Shown: positions 13,612-22,070 of the stretch, one piece after another
Numbering within the stretch: the first letter of the stretch is position 1
Layout of the letters: each line of letters starts with the position of its first letter
IMG/VR virus record: IMGVR_UViG_3300036985_001525
Location: 1 to 37,051 of that record
Length of the DNA stretch: 37,051 nt
Reading direction: 5' to 3' (one strand)
Source: a virus
The notes under the pieces: model-generated
Told to the model about the DNA's origin: nothing
Database searches by the model: none
The model's input: only the letters and a program-made list of their open reading frames with translations
Position numbers and translations under genes: made by a program

Positions 13612-13649
13612 AAATCGCAAAAAATAAAGGGCAGGATTTCCCTGCCCTT
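13612..13649 (-). terminator. Rho-independent terminator
   Basis: On the minus strand AAGGGCAGG (13641-13649) pairs with CCTGCCCTT (13627-13635) around a five-base loop, followed by a T-rich run (TTTATTTTTT). It closes the 171-aa gene, so most transcription from the divergent promoter would stop before the repeat array. Confidence 0.8.
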
Positions 13650-13653
13650 CGGT

Positions 13654-13666
13654 GTAACATTGTTAC
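13654..13666. promoter_or_regulatory. GTAACA-N-TGTTAC palindrome, site 8
   Basis: GTAACATTGTTAC lies between the stop codon of the 171-aa gene and its terminator hairpin. Confidence 0.6.
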
Positions 13667-13668
13667 GC

Positions 13669-14184
13669 TTAGCTTGCCTTCGTTGCCTCGGCAAATACCT
13701 TAGCCAATACCTTGTTAGCTAAACTCTTATCCCAATCACAAGCGCCAGCTAGTAACTGCGCAAACTCAAAGGCTTCGGCGGGTAATTCTACTGCTTCGGC
13801 TTTATCGGCTTCGCCTTGCGCCTTTGCTTGCTCTTTCGCTTTCGCTTCGGCTTCGGCTTCGTTTGGGTAAGCTAGTTTCCAAGCCCAATCACGTATTCGT
13901 TTCCAAACCACACGCCCATTGGTGTGCCCCTTCTCGGCAAGCGTATCAACCACAAGCGCACGCTGTATGCGCACCTCATCTGATAGCGGTGTCTTTTCTT
14001 TGCTATCTACCTCAAACCAATTCTTTTCACCGAATGTAAGCATAAAGTATTCATTAAGCAAGCCCGCTTGCTTCTCAGTTGCGCCATAAGCACTGGCTGT
14101 GGCTTCGGCTAATACGTTGGCATTGTTGCGAAGCTCACCTTGTAACATTGTTACAGCCTTGTTTGTTTTAGTAGTGTTTGTCAT
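13669..14184 (-). CDS. Hypothetical early protein (171 aa), first gene of the left block
   Basis: ATG 14184 follows AAAGGATTTTTGAT, a variant of the leader seen before the 59- and 131-aa genes. It is the first gene after the leftward promoter and is followed by its own terminator, so it should be expressed early and strongly. The protein has an N-terminal helical part, a middle WKRIRDWAWKLAY segment, and an Ala/Glu/Lys-rich helix (EAEAEAKAKEQAKAQGEADK) leading to a C-terminal helical domain. No family was recognised. A palindrome (site 9) is embedded in codons 11-14, read as V-T-M-L. Confidence 0.75.
   Translation of the reverse strand: MTNTTKTNKAVTMLQGELRNNANVLAEATASAYGATEKQAGLLNEYFMLTFGEKNWFEVDSKEKTPLSDEVRIQRALVVDTLAEKGHTNGRVVWKRIRDWAWKLAYPNEAEAEAKAKEQAKAQGEADKAEAVELPAEAFEFAQLLAGACDWDKSLANKVLAKVFAEATKAS
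14142..14154. promoter_or_regulatory. GTAACA-N-TGTTAC palindrome, site 9 (within coding start)
   Basis: GTAACATTGTTAC sits in the first codons of the 171-aa gene, about 100 bp downstream of the leftward promoter. As at site 5, the palindrome is maintained within coding sequence. Confidence 0.55.
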
Positions 14185-14255
14185 ATCAAAAATCCTTTAT
14201 ATATAAGTAAGTAAGTAATGTTGTCTGCACCTCGTTGCCTCAGTGCATGGTTGAA

Positions 14256-14284
14256 ACTATAGCAAATCGGAATACAAATGTCAA
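14256..14284 (-). promoter_or_regulatory. Leftward sigma70-like promoter
   Basis: On the minus strand, TTGACA (14279-14284), a 17-bp spacer and TATAGT (14256-14261) form a promoter. It should drive the 171-aa gene and perhaps the rest of the minus-strand block by read-through. Confidence 0.75.
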
Positions 14285-14493
14285 GCATCCAGTCGTGGCG
14301 CGGGTTTCAGAGGTGGGGGCGACGGGGGCACCCCCCAAATGAGGGATTAGGAGTCCCACTCCTACCTATACAGTGTATTTTGCACATTAGATATCCATTT
14401 TTTAGAAAGACCCCCCCTATGCTAATTGGAATACAAGACCCCCCACCCCCTATATTTTTAGAAACACCCCCCATAAGGGGACCCAAAAGAAAC
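14285..14493. repeat. C-tract repeats in divergent control region
   Basis: No gene is supported here. Runs of six to seven C, preceded by purine-A (ACCCCCC-type), occur at about 14331, 14410, 14442 and 14466, all on the plus strand. GGAATACAA occurs twice, at 14269 (inside the leftward promoter spacer) and at about 14427. The region separates two divergent promoters and lies just before the small terminase gene, where packaging or regulatory sites are often found. Confidence 0.5.
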
Positions 14494-14522
14494 TTGACAA
14501 CCCAGGTAATATATTCTATAAA
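14494..14522 (+). promoter_or_regulatory. Rightward sigma70-like promoter
   Basis: TTGACA (14494-14499), a 17-bp spacer and TATAAA (14517-14522). It points into the packaging and head genes, leaving an untranslated leader of about 140 bases before the small terminase ATG at 14668. Confidence 0.75.
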
Positions 14523-14667
14523 GACACAAGTGCAGGGTGGTCCCCCTCTATGTGGACGTTCTTGGGTAAGAAGCTAATTTATACTCATTGTGTATGCTGA
14601 CCCCATAGACTCCAACTCCCAACTACCCTGCACACCCTATTTTTGAACTGCGAACACAAGAAACGCG

Positions 14668-15273
14668 ATGAAAATTAAACCAGAATTAACTTCTGACGTG
14701 CCGTTACCGTACGACAATGATGAAGAGGTCCCCAAAACTTTTGAAGACGAGCTCTTTGTTGCAGCAAACACATCAAAACTACTAGAAGAATTGGGAGCAG
14801 TGCCTCAATTCGACGACGAAACAGCCCGGCAAACCACCTCCTTACTAGAAAAAGCGCTAAAAAATAAAGACAAGAAGGCTCTAGTCAAGCCTGAGGTAGC
14901 GTATGGTGCGCGACAGTTCGTTGAGCTATACGGTAAACGACTGGCATTAGAGACTACAGAGATAAGAACTGCAGTTACAAACAAGCTTTTGGAGCTAGCG
15001 AACTGCGGAGACACAAGATACGAGCTAAAAGCCCTGGAGTTACTAGGTAAACACTCCGACATTGCCCTATTTACTGAGCGAAGCGAAGTTACAATCAACT
15101 ATAAGTCCTCGAGCGACCTAGAAGAAGCTATCAAGGAGCGAGTCAAGCGCCTACTGAACGCCAAAGTGGTAGAGTCAGTGCCAATTTCCATTGAAGACTT
15201 GGATGATGAGCTAGGTATAGCCGGAAATTCCATAATAGAACACGAGCCTGACGAAGAAAGTGCAGAAAACTAA
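14668..15273 (+). CDS. Terminase small subunit
   Basis: This 201-aa protein lies immediately upstream of the large terminase. The stretch YELKALELLGKHSDIALFTE, followed by RSEVTINY, is characteristic of the C-terminal part of small terminases in this phage group. A helical oligomerisation region precedes it (EVAYGARQFVELYGKRLALE). The small subunit recognises the packaging site on the DNA and stimulates the large subunit. The ribosome binding site is weak (AAGAAACGCG). The N-terminus is acidic and no clear HTH can be read. Confidence 0.85.
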   Translation: MKIKPELTSDVPLPYDNDEEVPKTFEDELFVAANTSKLLEELGAVPQFDDETARQTTSLLEKALKNKDKKALVKPEVAYGARQFVELYGKRLALETTEIRTAVTNKLLELANCGDTRYELKALELLGKHSDIALFTERSEVTINYKSSSDLEEAIKERVKRLLNAKVVESVPISIEDLDDELGIAGNSIIEHEPDEESAEN

Positions 15274-15308
15274 ACTAATAGTTTAGTTCTAAGGATAAAA
15301 GTAAACCG

Positions 15309-16838
15309 ATGGCACAAAAACAAGGGCTCCAAAGCATAAACCTCAAAGATATACCCAAGATCCTGCCTTTGCTCGATGAAGCGGAGCAGGCGAAGCTGTT
15401 AGAAGACTTAGAGCAGCTAGAACTTCTTAAGGGTAAGGAGATGGCACAGCACAAGTTCATGGAGTTTGTGCGCAGAGTGTGGCCGACGTTCATATCAGGG
15501 AGACATCATGCCAAAATGGCCGATGCGTTTGAGAGAGTGGCTAGTGGAGAGATTAAACGGCTTATTATTAATATGCCACCTCGTCATACTAAGTCTGAAT
15601 TTGCTTCTTATCTACTGCCTGCTTGGTTTTTGGGTAAGTTTCCTGGAAAGAAGGTTATACAAACTTCTCACACGGCTGAATTGGCTGTGGGCTTTGGCCG
15701 TAAAGTACGAAACTTGGTTGACTCAGATGTATATAAGAATATATTTCCTGGGGTTGGCTTACAATCGGACTCCAAGGCAGCTGGGCGTTGGGCTACAAAC
15801 CACGGGGGCGACTACTTCGCTATCGGTGTCGGAGGTGCTGTTACTGGTAAGGGCGCTGATATACTCATTATTGACGACCCGCACTCAGAACAAGAGGCAG
15901 CCCTAAGCGAGACTAACCCAGAGGTCTACGACAAGACATACGAGTGGTATACATCAGGTCCTCGGCAACGGTTACAACCAGGTGGTGCCATCATAATGGT
16001 GATGACGCGGTGGTCAAAGAAAGACTTAACCGGTCAAGTAGTAAAAGCAGCGGCGCAGCGCAGCGGAGAAGATTGGACAGTTATTGAGTTCCCTGCCTTG
16101 TTTGAGGGAGACAGACCGCTGTGGCCTGAGTTCTGGAGTGTAGAAGAGCTGGTAGCCCTGAGAGAAGAGTTACCCACATCCAAGTGGATGGCACAGTACA
16201 TGCAGAACCCGACATCAGAAGTGTCGGCCATTATTAAGCGCGAGTGGTGGAGGGAGTGGGAAGAAGATACTCCCCCTTATTGTGAATTTATAATACAATC
16301 ATGGGATACGGCATTCCTCAAATCAGAACGGGCTGACTATAGCGCGTGTACGACGTGGGGGGTGTTTTACAAAGAAGATGACACGGGACTCTTACAAGCT
16401 AATATAATACTGCTAAATTCGTTTAAAAAGCGAATGGAGTTTCCTGAGTTAAAGAAAAAAGCTTTTGCAGACTACAATGAGTGGAATCCGGATGCACTTA
16501 TAGTAGAAGCAAAGGCCACTGGTGCACCGCTCATATTTGAGTTGCGGGCGATGGGTATTCCAGTACAAGAGTTTACGCCATCTAGGGGTAATGACAAGAT
16601 TGCACGTCTAAATGCGGTAGCCGATATATTCGCCTCAGGGCACGTATGGGTTCCTCAAACCAGATGGGCAGAAGAGTTAGTAGAAGAAGTAGCATCGTTT
16701 CCGTCAGGCGAGCATGATGACTTGGTTGACTCGATGTCGCAGGCACTGCTGCGCTTTAGACGAGGTGGATTTATTAAGTTGGCGTCTGATGAACCTGACG
16801 AGGTTCGAGAGTTCAGACGTAAAAAAGTATACTATTAA
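15309..16838 (+). CDS. Terminase large subunit (ATPase and nuclease)
   Basis: This is a 509-aa packaging motor. The ATPase motifs are a Walker A variant PPRHTKS at 90-96 and Walker B ILIIDD at 185-190. The RNase H-like nuclease has its acidic residues at D333 (QSWDTAF), E400 (LIVEAKATG) and D470-D471/D474 (GEHDDLVDS). The length and motif order match the PPRHTKS-type (gp17-like) terminases. Codons from about 15,550 to 15,720, which encode the Walker A region, end in T much more often than those around them. Confidence 0.96.
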   Translation: MAQKQGLQSINLKDIPKILPLLDEAEQAKLLEDLEQLELLKGKEMAQHKFMEFVRRVWPTFISGRHHAKMADAFERVASGEIKRLIINMPPRHTKSEFASYLLPAWFLGKFPGKKVIQTSHTAELAVGFGRKVRNLVDSDVYKNIFPGVGLQSDSKAAGRWATNHGGDYFAIGVGGAVTGKGADILIIDDPHSEQEAALSETNPEVYDKTYEWYTSGPRQRLQPGGAIIMVMTRWSKKDLTGQVVKAAAQRSGEDWTVIEFPALFEGDRPLWPEFWSVEELVALREELPTSKWMAQYMQNPTSEVSAIIKREWWREWEEDTPPYCEFIIQSWDTAFLKSERADYSACTTWGVFYKEDDTGLLQANIILLNSFKKRMEFPELKKKAFADYNEWNPDALIVEAKATGAPLIFELRAMGIPVQEFTPSRGNDKIARLNAVADIFASGHVWVPQTRWAEELVEEVASFPSGEHDDLVDSMSQALLRFRRGGFIKLASDEPDEVREFRRKKVYY

Positions 16839-16848
16839 GGAATAGATC

Positions 16849-19401
16849 ATGGCAATAGAAAAATCACTGTATGAGGCCCCTCAGGGGATAGAAGCTTTAG
16901 ACCAAATGAATCAGGACATACCCGAGATTGAAATTGAAATCGAGGACCCTGAGTCTGTATCTATTGGGGTTGATGGCGAAGAGATTCTTTCGATGGAGAA
17001 AGGCGAGGATGAAGACGAGTTCAACATGAACTTGGCAGAAGAGATGTCCGAGTCTGAACTTCAGATGCTAGCGTCTGACCTATTAGGTGATTTTGATGAT
17101 GACATATCTAGCCGCAAAGACTGGATGCAGACTTATGTAGACGGCCTAGAGTTATTAGGCATGAAGATAGAAGAGCGTTCGGAACCTTGGGAAGGCGCCT
17201 GTGGTGTGTACCACCCGCTAATGAGCGAAGCGCTAGTTAAGTTCCAAGCCGAGACCATGATGTCTACGTTCCCTGCAAGTGGTCCGGTTAAAACCCAGAT
17301 TATAGGTAAAGAAACGCCAGAGAAGAAAGCGGCAGCTGTTCGTGTGCAGGACGACATGAACTACCAACTAACAGATGTGATGAAAGAATACCGCCCTGAG
17401 CATGAACGCATGTTGTGGGGCCTAGGCTTAAGCGGTAACGCCTTCAAGAAAATCTACTTTGACCCATCATTAAACCGTCAAGTATCCCTGTTTGTACCAG
17501 CTGAAGACATGGTTGTGCCATACGGCGCGTCTAACCTAGAGTCATCAGAGCGTGTAACCCACGTAATGCGTAAGACAGAGAACGAGTTAAAACGCCTACA
17601 GAACGCTGGGTTCTACCGTGATGTGGACTTAGGTGAGCCAACAACAGCCCTTGATGAGATTGAGAAGAAGATTGCTGAGAAGATGGGCTTCCGAGCTACA
17701 TCTGACGACCGCTTCAAAGTCCTTGAGATGCATGTACACTTAGACCTACCAGGCTTTGAGCATGAAGAAGACGGTGAACAAACAGGCATTGCTCTACCAT
17801 ACGTGGTGACTATAGAGAAGGGCACACAAAACGTATTAGCAATCCGCCGTAACTGGGAGCCTGATGATGAAACCTACAAGCCACGCCAACACTTCGTACA
17901 CTATGGATATGTTCCTGGGTTTGGTTTCTATTATTTTGGCCTTATCCATCTTATTGGTGCTTTTGCTAAGTCTGGTACTAGCCTTATTCGCCAACTTGTG
18001 GACGCGGGTACTCTATCCAATCTACCAGGCGGCTTTAAAGCTCGTGGACTACGTATTAAAGGTGATGACACCCCGATAGCCCCAGGCGAGTTCCGTGACG
18101 TGGATGTACCAAGTGGCTCAATCCGCGATAACCTAATGGCATTGCCATACAAGGAACCAAGCCAAACATTGATGGCCTTGTTGAACCAGATTGTAGAAGA
18201 TGGCCGTCGTTTTGCTAATACCGCAGACTTGCAAATCAGTGATATGTCGGCGAACAGCCCAGTAGGTACCACACTAGCTATATTAGAGCGCACACTTAAA
18301 GTGATGTCAGCAGTACAAGCCCGCATCCACTACTCTCTAAAACAAGAGTTAGGCTTGCTTAAAGGCATCATTGCAGCTTACACACCAGAAGACTACGACT
18401 ACGAGCCAACAGAGGGCTCACGCCTAGCTAAACGCTCAGACTACGACAATGTGGACGTGATCCCAGTATCTGATCCTAATGCCTCAACTATGGCACAGAA
18501 GATTGTGCAGTATCAAGCGGTAATGCAGTTAGCCCAACAATCTCCACAGCTATACAACATGCCGCTACTACACCGTCAGATGCTAGAAGTCATGGGCATT
18601 AAGAACGCGCAGAAGCTAGTACCGATGGAAGAAGACCATAAACCACAAGACCCAGTGTCAGAGAACCAAGCTATATTGGCTCAAAAACCGGTCAAAGCGT
18701 TTATTGCCCAAGACCATCAGGCACACATTACTGTCCATATGTCAGCAATGCAAGACCCAAAAATCATGGAGTTGCTACAAAACAACCCAGGCGCACCGGC
18801 CTTACAAGCTGCAATGCAAGCGCATATTAACGAACACTTGGGCTTCGAGTATCGCAAACAGATAGAGTTACAATTAGGCTTTAACTTGCCTCCACAACAC
18901 GACGAGTCTGGTGAAGAAACACCGATGGATCCAGAAGTAGAAGCACGTTTAGCTCCGATGTTGGCTCAAGCTGCACAGCAACTATTGCAGAAAAACCAAG
19001 GCGAAGCGGCTCAACAGCAAGCTCAACAGCAAGCTCAAGACCCTGTTATCCAGATGCAACAGCAAGAGCTACAACTTAAAGGTCAAGAGCAACAACGCAA
19101 AGCTGCTAAAGACCAGACAGACGCTCAGCTTAAAGCTTCACAACAACAGATTGAGCGGGAGCGCATTGCGGCACAAGAACGTACGGCTGCAGAACAACGC
19201 AAGGCTGACCTGTTAAAAGAAGCTGCTAGGTTAGAAGCTGATAGAAGTCGAGATGAGGTAAACAAAGGGGTTGATGTCCTTAAACACTTGTCAACACAAC
19301 ACTCACAAGAGCAACAACAAGCCAAGAACATACAGCATCAGACTCGCCAAAACGAGATGAATCGCACTAATCAGAAACCTAAAGAAGGGGGCAATAGATA
19401 A
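16849..19401 (+). CDS. Portal protein
   Basis: This 850-aa protein directly follows the large terminase. After an acidic N-terminus come the typical portal features: RKDWMQTYVDGLELLGMKIE, then a conserved core with YGYVPGFGFYYFGLIHLIGA and LPYKEPSQTLMALLNQIVED. The long helical C-terminus (about residue 700 on) is Gln-rich coiled coil (QQLLQKNQGEAAQQQAQQQA) that would form the barrel inside the head. The portal dodecamer is the DNA entry channel and nucleates head assembly. The core around 17,902-18,000 has an abrupt shift to T-ending codons. Confidence 0.93.
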   Translation: MAIEKSLYEAPQGIEALDQMNQDIPEIEIEIEDPESVSIGVDGEEILSMEKGEDEDEFNMNLAEEMSESELQMLASDLLGDFDDDISSRKDWMQTYVDGLELLGMKIEERSEPWEGACGVYHPLMSEALVKFQAETMMSTFPASGPVKTQIIGKETPEKKAAAVRVQDDMNYQLTDVMKEYRPEHERMLWGLGLSGNAFKKIYFDPSLNRQVSLFVPAEDMVVPYGASNLESSERVTHVMRKTENELKRLQNAGFYRDVDLGEPTTALDEIEKKIAEKMGFRATSDDRFKVLEMHVHLDLPGFEHEEDGEQTGIALPYVVTIEKGTQNVLAIRRNWEPDDETYKPRQHFVHYGYVPGFGFYYFGLIHLIGAFAKSGTSLIRQLVDAGTLSNLPGGFKARGLRIKGDDTPIAPGEFRDVDVPSGSIRDNLMALPYKEPSQTLMALLNQIVEDGRRFANTADLQISDMSANSPVGTTLAILERTLKVMSAVQARIHYSLKQELGLLKGIIAAYTPEDYDYEPTEGSRLAKRSDYDNVDVIPVSDPNASTMAQKIVQYQAVMQLAQQSPQLYNMPLLHRQMLEVMGIKNAQKLVPMEEDHKPQDPVSENQAILAQKPVKAFIAQDHQAHITVHMSAMQDPKIMELLQNNPGAPALQAAMQAHINEHLGFEYRKQIELQLGFNLPPQHDESGEETPMDPEVEARLAPMLAQAAQQLLQKNQGEAAQQQAQQQAQDPVIQMQQQELQLKGQEQQRKAAKDQTDAQLKASQQQIERERIAAQERTAAEQRKADLLKEAARLEADRSRDEVNKGVDVLKHLSTQHSQEQQQAKNIQHQTRQNEMNRTNQKPKEGGNR

Positions 19402-19589
19402 TGGATGCATTAGATGTACTTATCGAACAAGCCGATGAAAAAGTACAACAGCTACAAGAGGCTGTGAGTTCTGGAAGGGCCGAAACCTTTGAGGAATATA
19501 AAAGAATTTGCGGTGAGATTAAGGGTCTTCTCATTGCAAGGGGGTACGCACTAGACCTGAAACAAAGACTGGAGAAGTCCGATGAGTAG
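19401..19589 (+). CDS. Small helical protein after portal (62 aa)
   Basis: The ATG overlaps the portal stop (TAATG) and its stop overlaps the next start, so it is coupled on both sides. It is a single helical hairpin (MDALDVLIEQADEKVQQLQE, later KGLLIARGYALDLKQRLEK). The context suggests a minor head component or assembly factor. There is no functional evidence in the sequence. Confidence 0.75.
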   Translation: MDALDVLIEQADEKVQQLQEAVSSGRAETFEEYKRICGEIKGLLIARGYALDLKQRLEKSDE

Positions 19590-20037
19590 TATAAATTTAG
19601 CTCAAGCACTAGATTTATCTAAGATGGCAGAAGATGCCAAAAAAGAAGCTAAAGAAGAAGCGGAGATACGAGCAATCGTAGGCGATGCAACTGAAGTAGA
19701 AAAAGCAGCACAGTTACCTAAGCCATCAGGCTACCATATATTATGCGCAATCCCAGAAATGGAGAAAGAGTATGAGAGTGGTCTTATAAAGGCTGATGAA
19801 ACAATCCGTATGGAGGAGACATTAACTACAGTTCTATTTGTGGTTGACCTTGGTCCGGACTGTTACAAGGACGAGAAGAAGTTCCCAAATGGTCCTTGGT
19901 GCAACAAAGGTGATTTTATCCTAGTACGACCAAACTCAGGCAGTCGCCTAGTTATCCACGGTCGTGAGTTCCGTTTAATAAATGATGATACGGTGGAAGC
20001 TACAGTTGCTGACCCACGCGGTATCAAGCGCAAATAA
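19582..20037 (+). CDS. GroES-like co-chaperonin
   Basis: This is a 151-aa protein with a Cpn10-type domain from about residue 48: PSGYHILCAIPEMEKEYESG begins the barrel, a mobile-loop-like segment follows (IKADETIRMEET), and FPNGPWCNKGDFILVRPNSG then REFRLINDDTVEATV complete the fold. The N-terminal 47 residues are an extra helical stretch. Phage GroES homologues replace host GroES so that GroEL can enclose the large capsid protein. Its place between portal and scaffold supports a head-assembly role. No GroEL is encoded in the window. Confidence 0.8.
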   Translation: MSSINLAQALDLSKMAEDAKKEAKEEAEIRAIVGDATEVEKAAQLPKPSGYHILCAIPEMEKEYESGLIKADETIRMEETLTTVLFVVDLGPDCYKDEKKFPNGPWCNKGDFILVRPNSGSRLVIHGREFRLINDDTVEATVADPRGIKRK

Positions 20038-20048
20038 AGGAGTACAAG

Positions 20049-21005
20049 ATGCCTGAATTTGAAAAAGATGAGTTTAAGTTCCCAGACGAAGCAAAGGCTA
20101 AGCCAGAAGCTGAGGACAGTTATGAAATAGAGGTAGAAGACGATACCCCCGCAGAAGACCGTGGTCGGGCGCCTATGCCAAAACCAATCGTAGATGAACT
20201 AGATCGAGATGAACTAGACCAATACGATGAAAAGGCTAAAGAAAGACTTAAGCAAATGCGTAAGGTGTGGCACGATGAGCGACGTGAAAAAGAGTCAGCT
20301 CATAGAGAACGCCAAGAAGCTATCAACTTTGCACAAAAGCTGATGAATGAAAACAAACGTATCAAGGAAATTTTAAGCACTGGCGAAAAAGAGTACGTAT
20401 CAACAGTACAAAATGCAGCCAATATGGAGCTTGAAATGGCTAAGAAAGCATACAAAGAAGCCTATGATTCTGGCGACTCCGATGCTTTAATTGATGCCCA
20501 ACAAGCAATGCAAGAAGCAAATATTAAAATTGTTCAAGCACAAAATTTTAAATTACCCTCTTTACAAGAGGAAGATTATAGTGTACAACAGCAATATCAA
20601 GAAAGACCCCAGGCGCCTCAAGCCCAACCAGATGCCAAGTTAAACGCGTGGCAAGAACGCAACTCTTGGTTTGGTCAAGATGAGGAGATGACTGCAGCGG
20701 CATTAGGCTTACATGAAAAGCTTAAACGCACAGGCGTAGCTATTGGGTCCGACGAGTATTACAGCACATTGGACAAAACGATGCGCAAACGGTTTACTGA
20801 ATATTTTGGTGAGCCAGAAGACCCGCAACAGAAGACTGAATCCCCTCGTTCAAAACCGAGCACGGTAGTTGCACCTGCATCTAGAAGTACATCTTCTAAT
20901 AAGATCAGATTAAAAGCCAGTCAAGTCCAGTTGGCAAAGAGACTTGGATTAACGCCGGAGCAATATGCTCAAGCGGCACTTAAATTGGAGGCCCAAAATG
21001 GCTGA
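20049..21005 (+). CDS. Putative scaffolding protein
   Basis: This is a 318-aa, highly charged, mostly helical protein. It has an acidic N-terminus (EDSYEIEVEDDTPAED), a central coiled-coil region (about 75-165), a Gln/Pro-rich linker (QQQYQERPQAPQAQPDAK) and a C-terminal basic helix-turn-helix-like tail (KASQVQLAKRLGLTPEQYAQ). This composition and the location between portal and capsid genes match phage scaffolding proteins. The C-terminal basic helices usually bind the coat protein. AAAGGAGTACAAG precedes the ATG. Confidence 0.82.
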   Translation: MPEFEKDEFKFPDEAKAKPEAEDSYEIEVEDDTPAEDRGRAPMPKPIVDELDRDELDQYDEKAKERLKQMRKVWHDERREKESAHRERQEAINFAQKLMNENKRIKEILSTGEKEYVSTVQNAANMELEMAKKAYKEAYDSGDSDALIDAQQAMQEANIKIVQAQNFKLPSLQEEDYSVQQQYQERPQAPQAQPDAKLNAWQERNSWFGQDEEMTAAALGLHEKLKRTGVAIGSDEYYSTLDKTMRKRFTEYFGEPEDPQQKTESPRSKPSTVVAPASRSTSSNKIRLKASQVQLAKRLGLTPEQYAQAALKLEAQNG

Positions 21006-21447
21006 GAATAGATTAACACGCGAGTTAGAAACCAGAGCAGTAGAAGAACGTCCTAAACAGTGGGCGCCACCAGAGCTGCTTCCAGAGCCAGACAAACAGG
21101 CTGGGTATGCATACCGCTGGGTTCGTGTATCCTTAAATAACCAGGCAGACCCTCGTAACGTATCTGCGCAGATGCGTCAAGGTTGGGAACCTGTTAAATT
21201 AGAAGAGCAACCTAAATTTCAACTGTTAGTTGATCCCAATAGTCGATTTAAAGACAACATTGAGATTGGCGGATTGTTATTATGTAAGGCCCCTGCTGAG
21301 ATGGTAGCACAACGTAGTAATTACTACGCTAAACAAACCCACGCTCAATCAGAAGCCGTTGATAACAATTTAATGCGCCAAAGCGACGCACGTATGCCTT
21401 TATTTAAAGAAGGTAAATCGTCCTCAAGCTTCGGCAAAGGAAATTAA
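20998..21447 (+). CDS. Conserved phage head-region protein (149 aa)
   Basis: I chose ATG 20998 (MAENRLTRELETRAVEERPK), which overlaps the scaffold stop and has GGAGGCCCAAA before it. The middle reads YAYRWVRVSLNNQADPRNVS and later GWEPVKLEEQPKFQLL, a pattern I recall from uncharacterised proteins near capsid genes in many phages. It probably belongs to head assembly. No enzymatic motif is visible. Confidence 0.78.
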   Translation: MAENRLTRELETRAVEERPKQWAPPELLPEPDKQAGYAYRWVRVSLNNQADPRNVSAQMRQGWEPVKLEEQPKFQLLVDPNSRFKDNIEIGGLLLCKAPAEMVAQRSNYYAKQTHAQSEAVDNNLMRQSDARMPLFKEGKSSSSFGKGN

Positions 21448-21471
21448 TTTAAATTATATTAGGAGTTTATT

Positions 21472-22059
21472 ATGGCATATCCATCAGTAAGTGCTCCATA
21501 TGGCTTTAAACCACTAAACCGTTTAGACGGCTTACCATACGCAGGTGCTACTCGTCAGTACCCTGTTACATCAGGTCAAGCAATCTACAATGGTCAACCA
21601 GTAGTTTTAGTCAATGGCGGCACAGTATCAGGTGATTCAAACTTAACAGCAGGTGTAATTCTTGGCGTTGCAGTAGGTGTTCAATACACAAACTCATCTG
21701 GTCAAACAGTGCAAGCGCAATACGCACCGGCTTCAGGCGTAACTAACGTTATTGCTTATGTAGTTGATGATCCATTTGCAGTGTACAAAGTTGCAATCAC
21801 AGGTAACAACTCAACAATTACTGGCGCTGCCGCTACTATTGTTGGTACTAACGTTACAGGTATTGTAGGCACACCAAGCGCAACAACAGGCAATGCTACA
21901 TCATCTATCTATGGTGGTTCAGCAGCAGCCGACGCTACTTTCCCATTCCGCGTTATTTCTGTAGTTCCTGAAACTGTAGACGTAAACGGTTTGTACACAG
22001 AAGCAGTTGTTAAGCTAAACTTGTCACAACTATTGTCAACAACTGGCACAACAACTTAA
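21472..22059 (+). CDS. Probable capsid decoration protein (195 aa)
   Basis: It starts MAYPSVSAPYGFKPLNRLDG, with APYGFKP and the G-ATRQYP-I/V-SG pattern I recall from a conserved protein found just before the major capsid gene in related phages. It is rich in Gly, Thr, Ser and Val and predicted all beta. A role as head-decoration or stabilising protein is the best guess. The strong ribosome binding site AGGAGTTTATT suggests high expression. Confidence 0.7.
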   Translation: MAYPSVSAPYGFKPLNRLDGLPYAGATRQYPVTSGQAIYNGQPVVLVNGGTVSGDSNLTAGVILGVAVGVQYTNSSGQTVQAQYAPASGVTNVIAYVVDDPFAVYKVAITGNNSTITGAAATIVGTNVTGIVGTPSATTGNATSSIYGGSAAADATFPFRVISVVPETVDVNGLYTEAVVKLNLSQLLSTTGTTT

Positions 22060-22070
22060 GGAGATAAAAC

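Noticed and set aside
14278-14577. A 99-residue open frame through the divergent control region
   Set aside because: It reads straight through the C-tracts and the rightward promoter, is full of Pro/Arg from the C runs, has no ribosome binding site and resembles no protein. It is an accidental frame.
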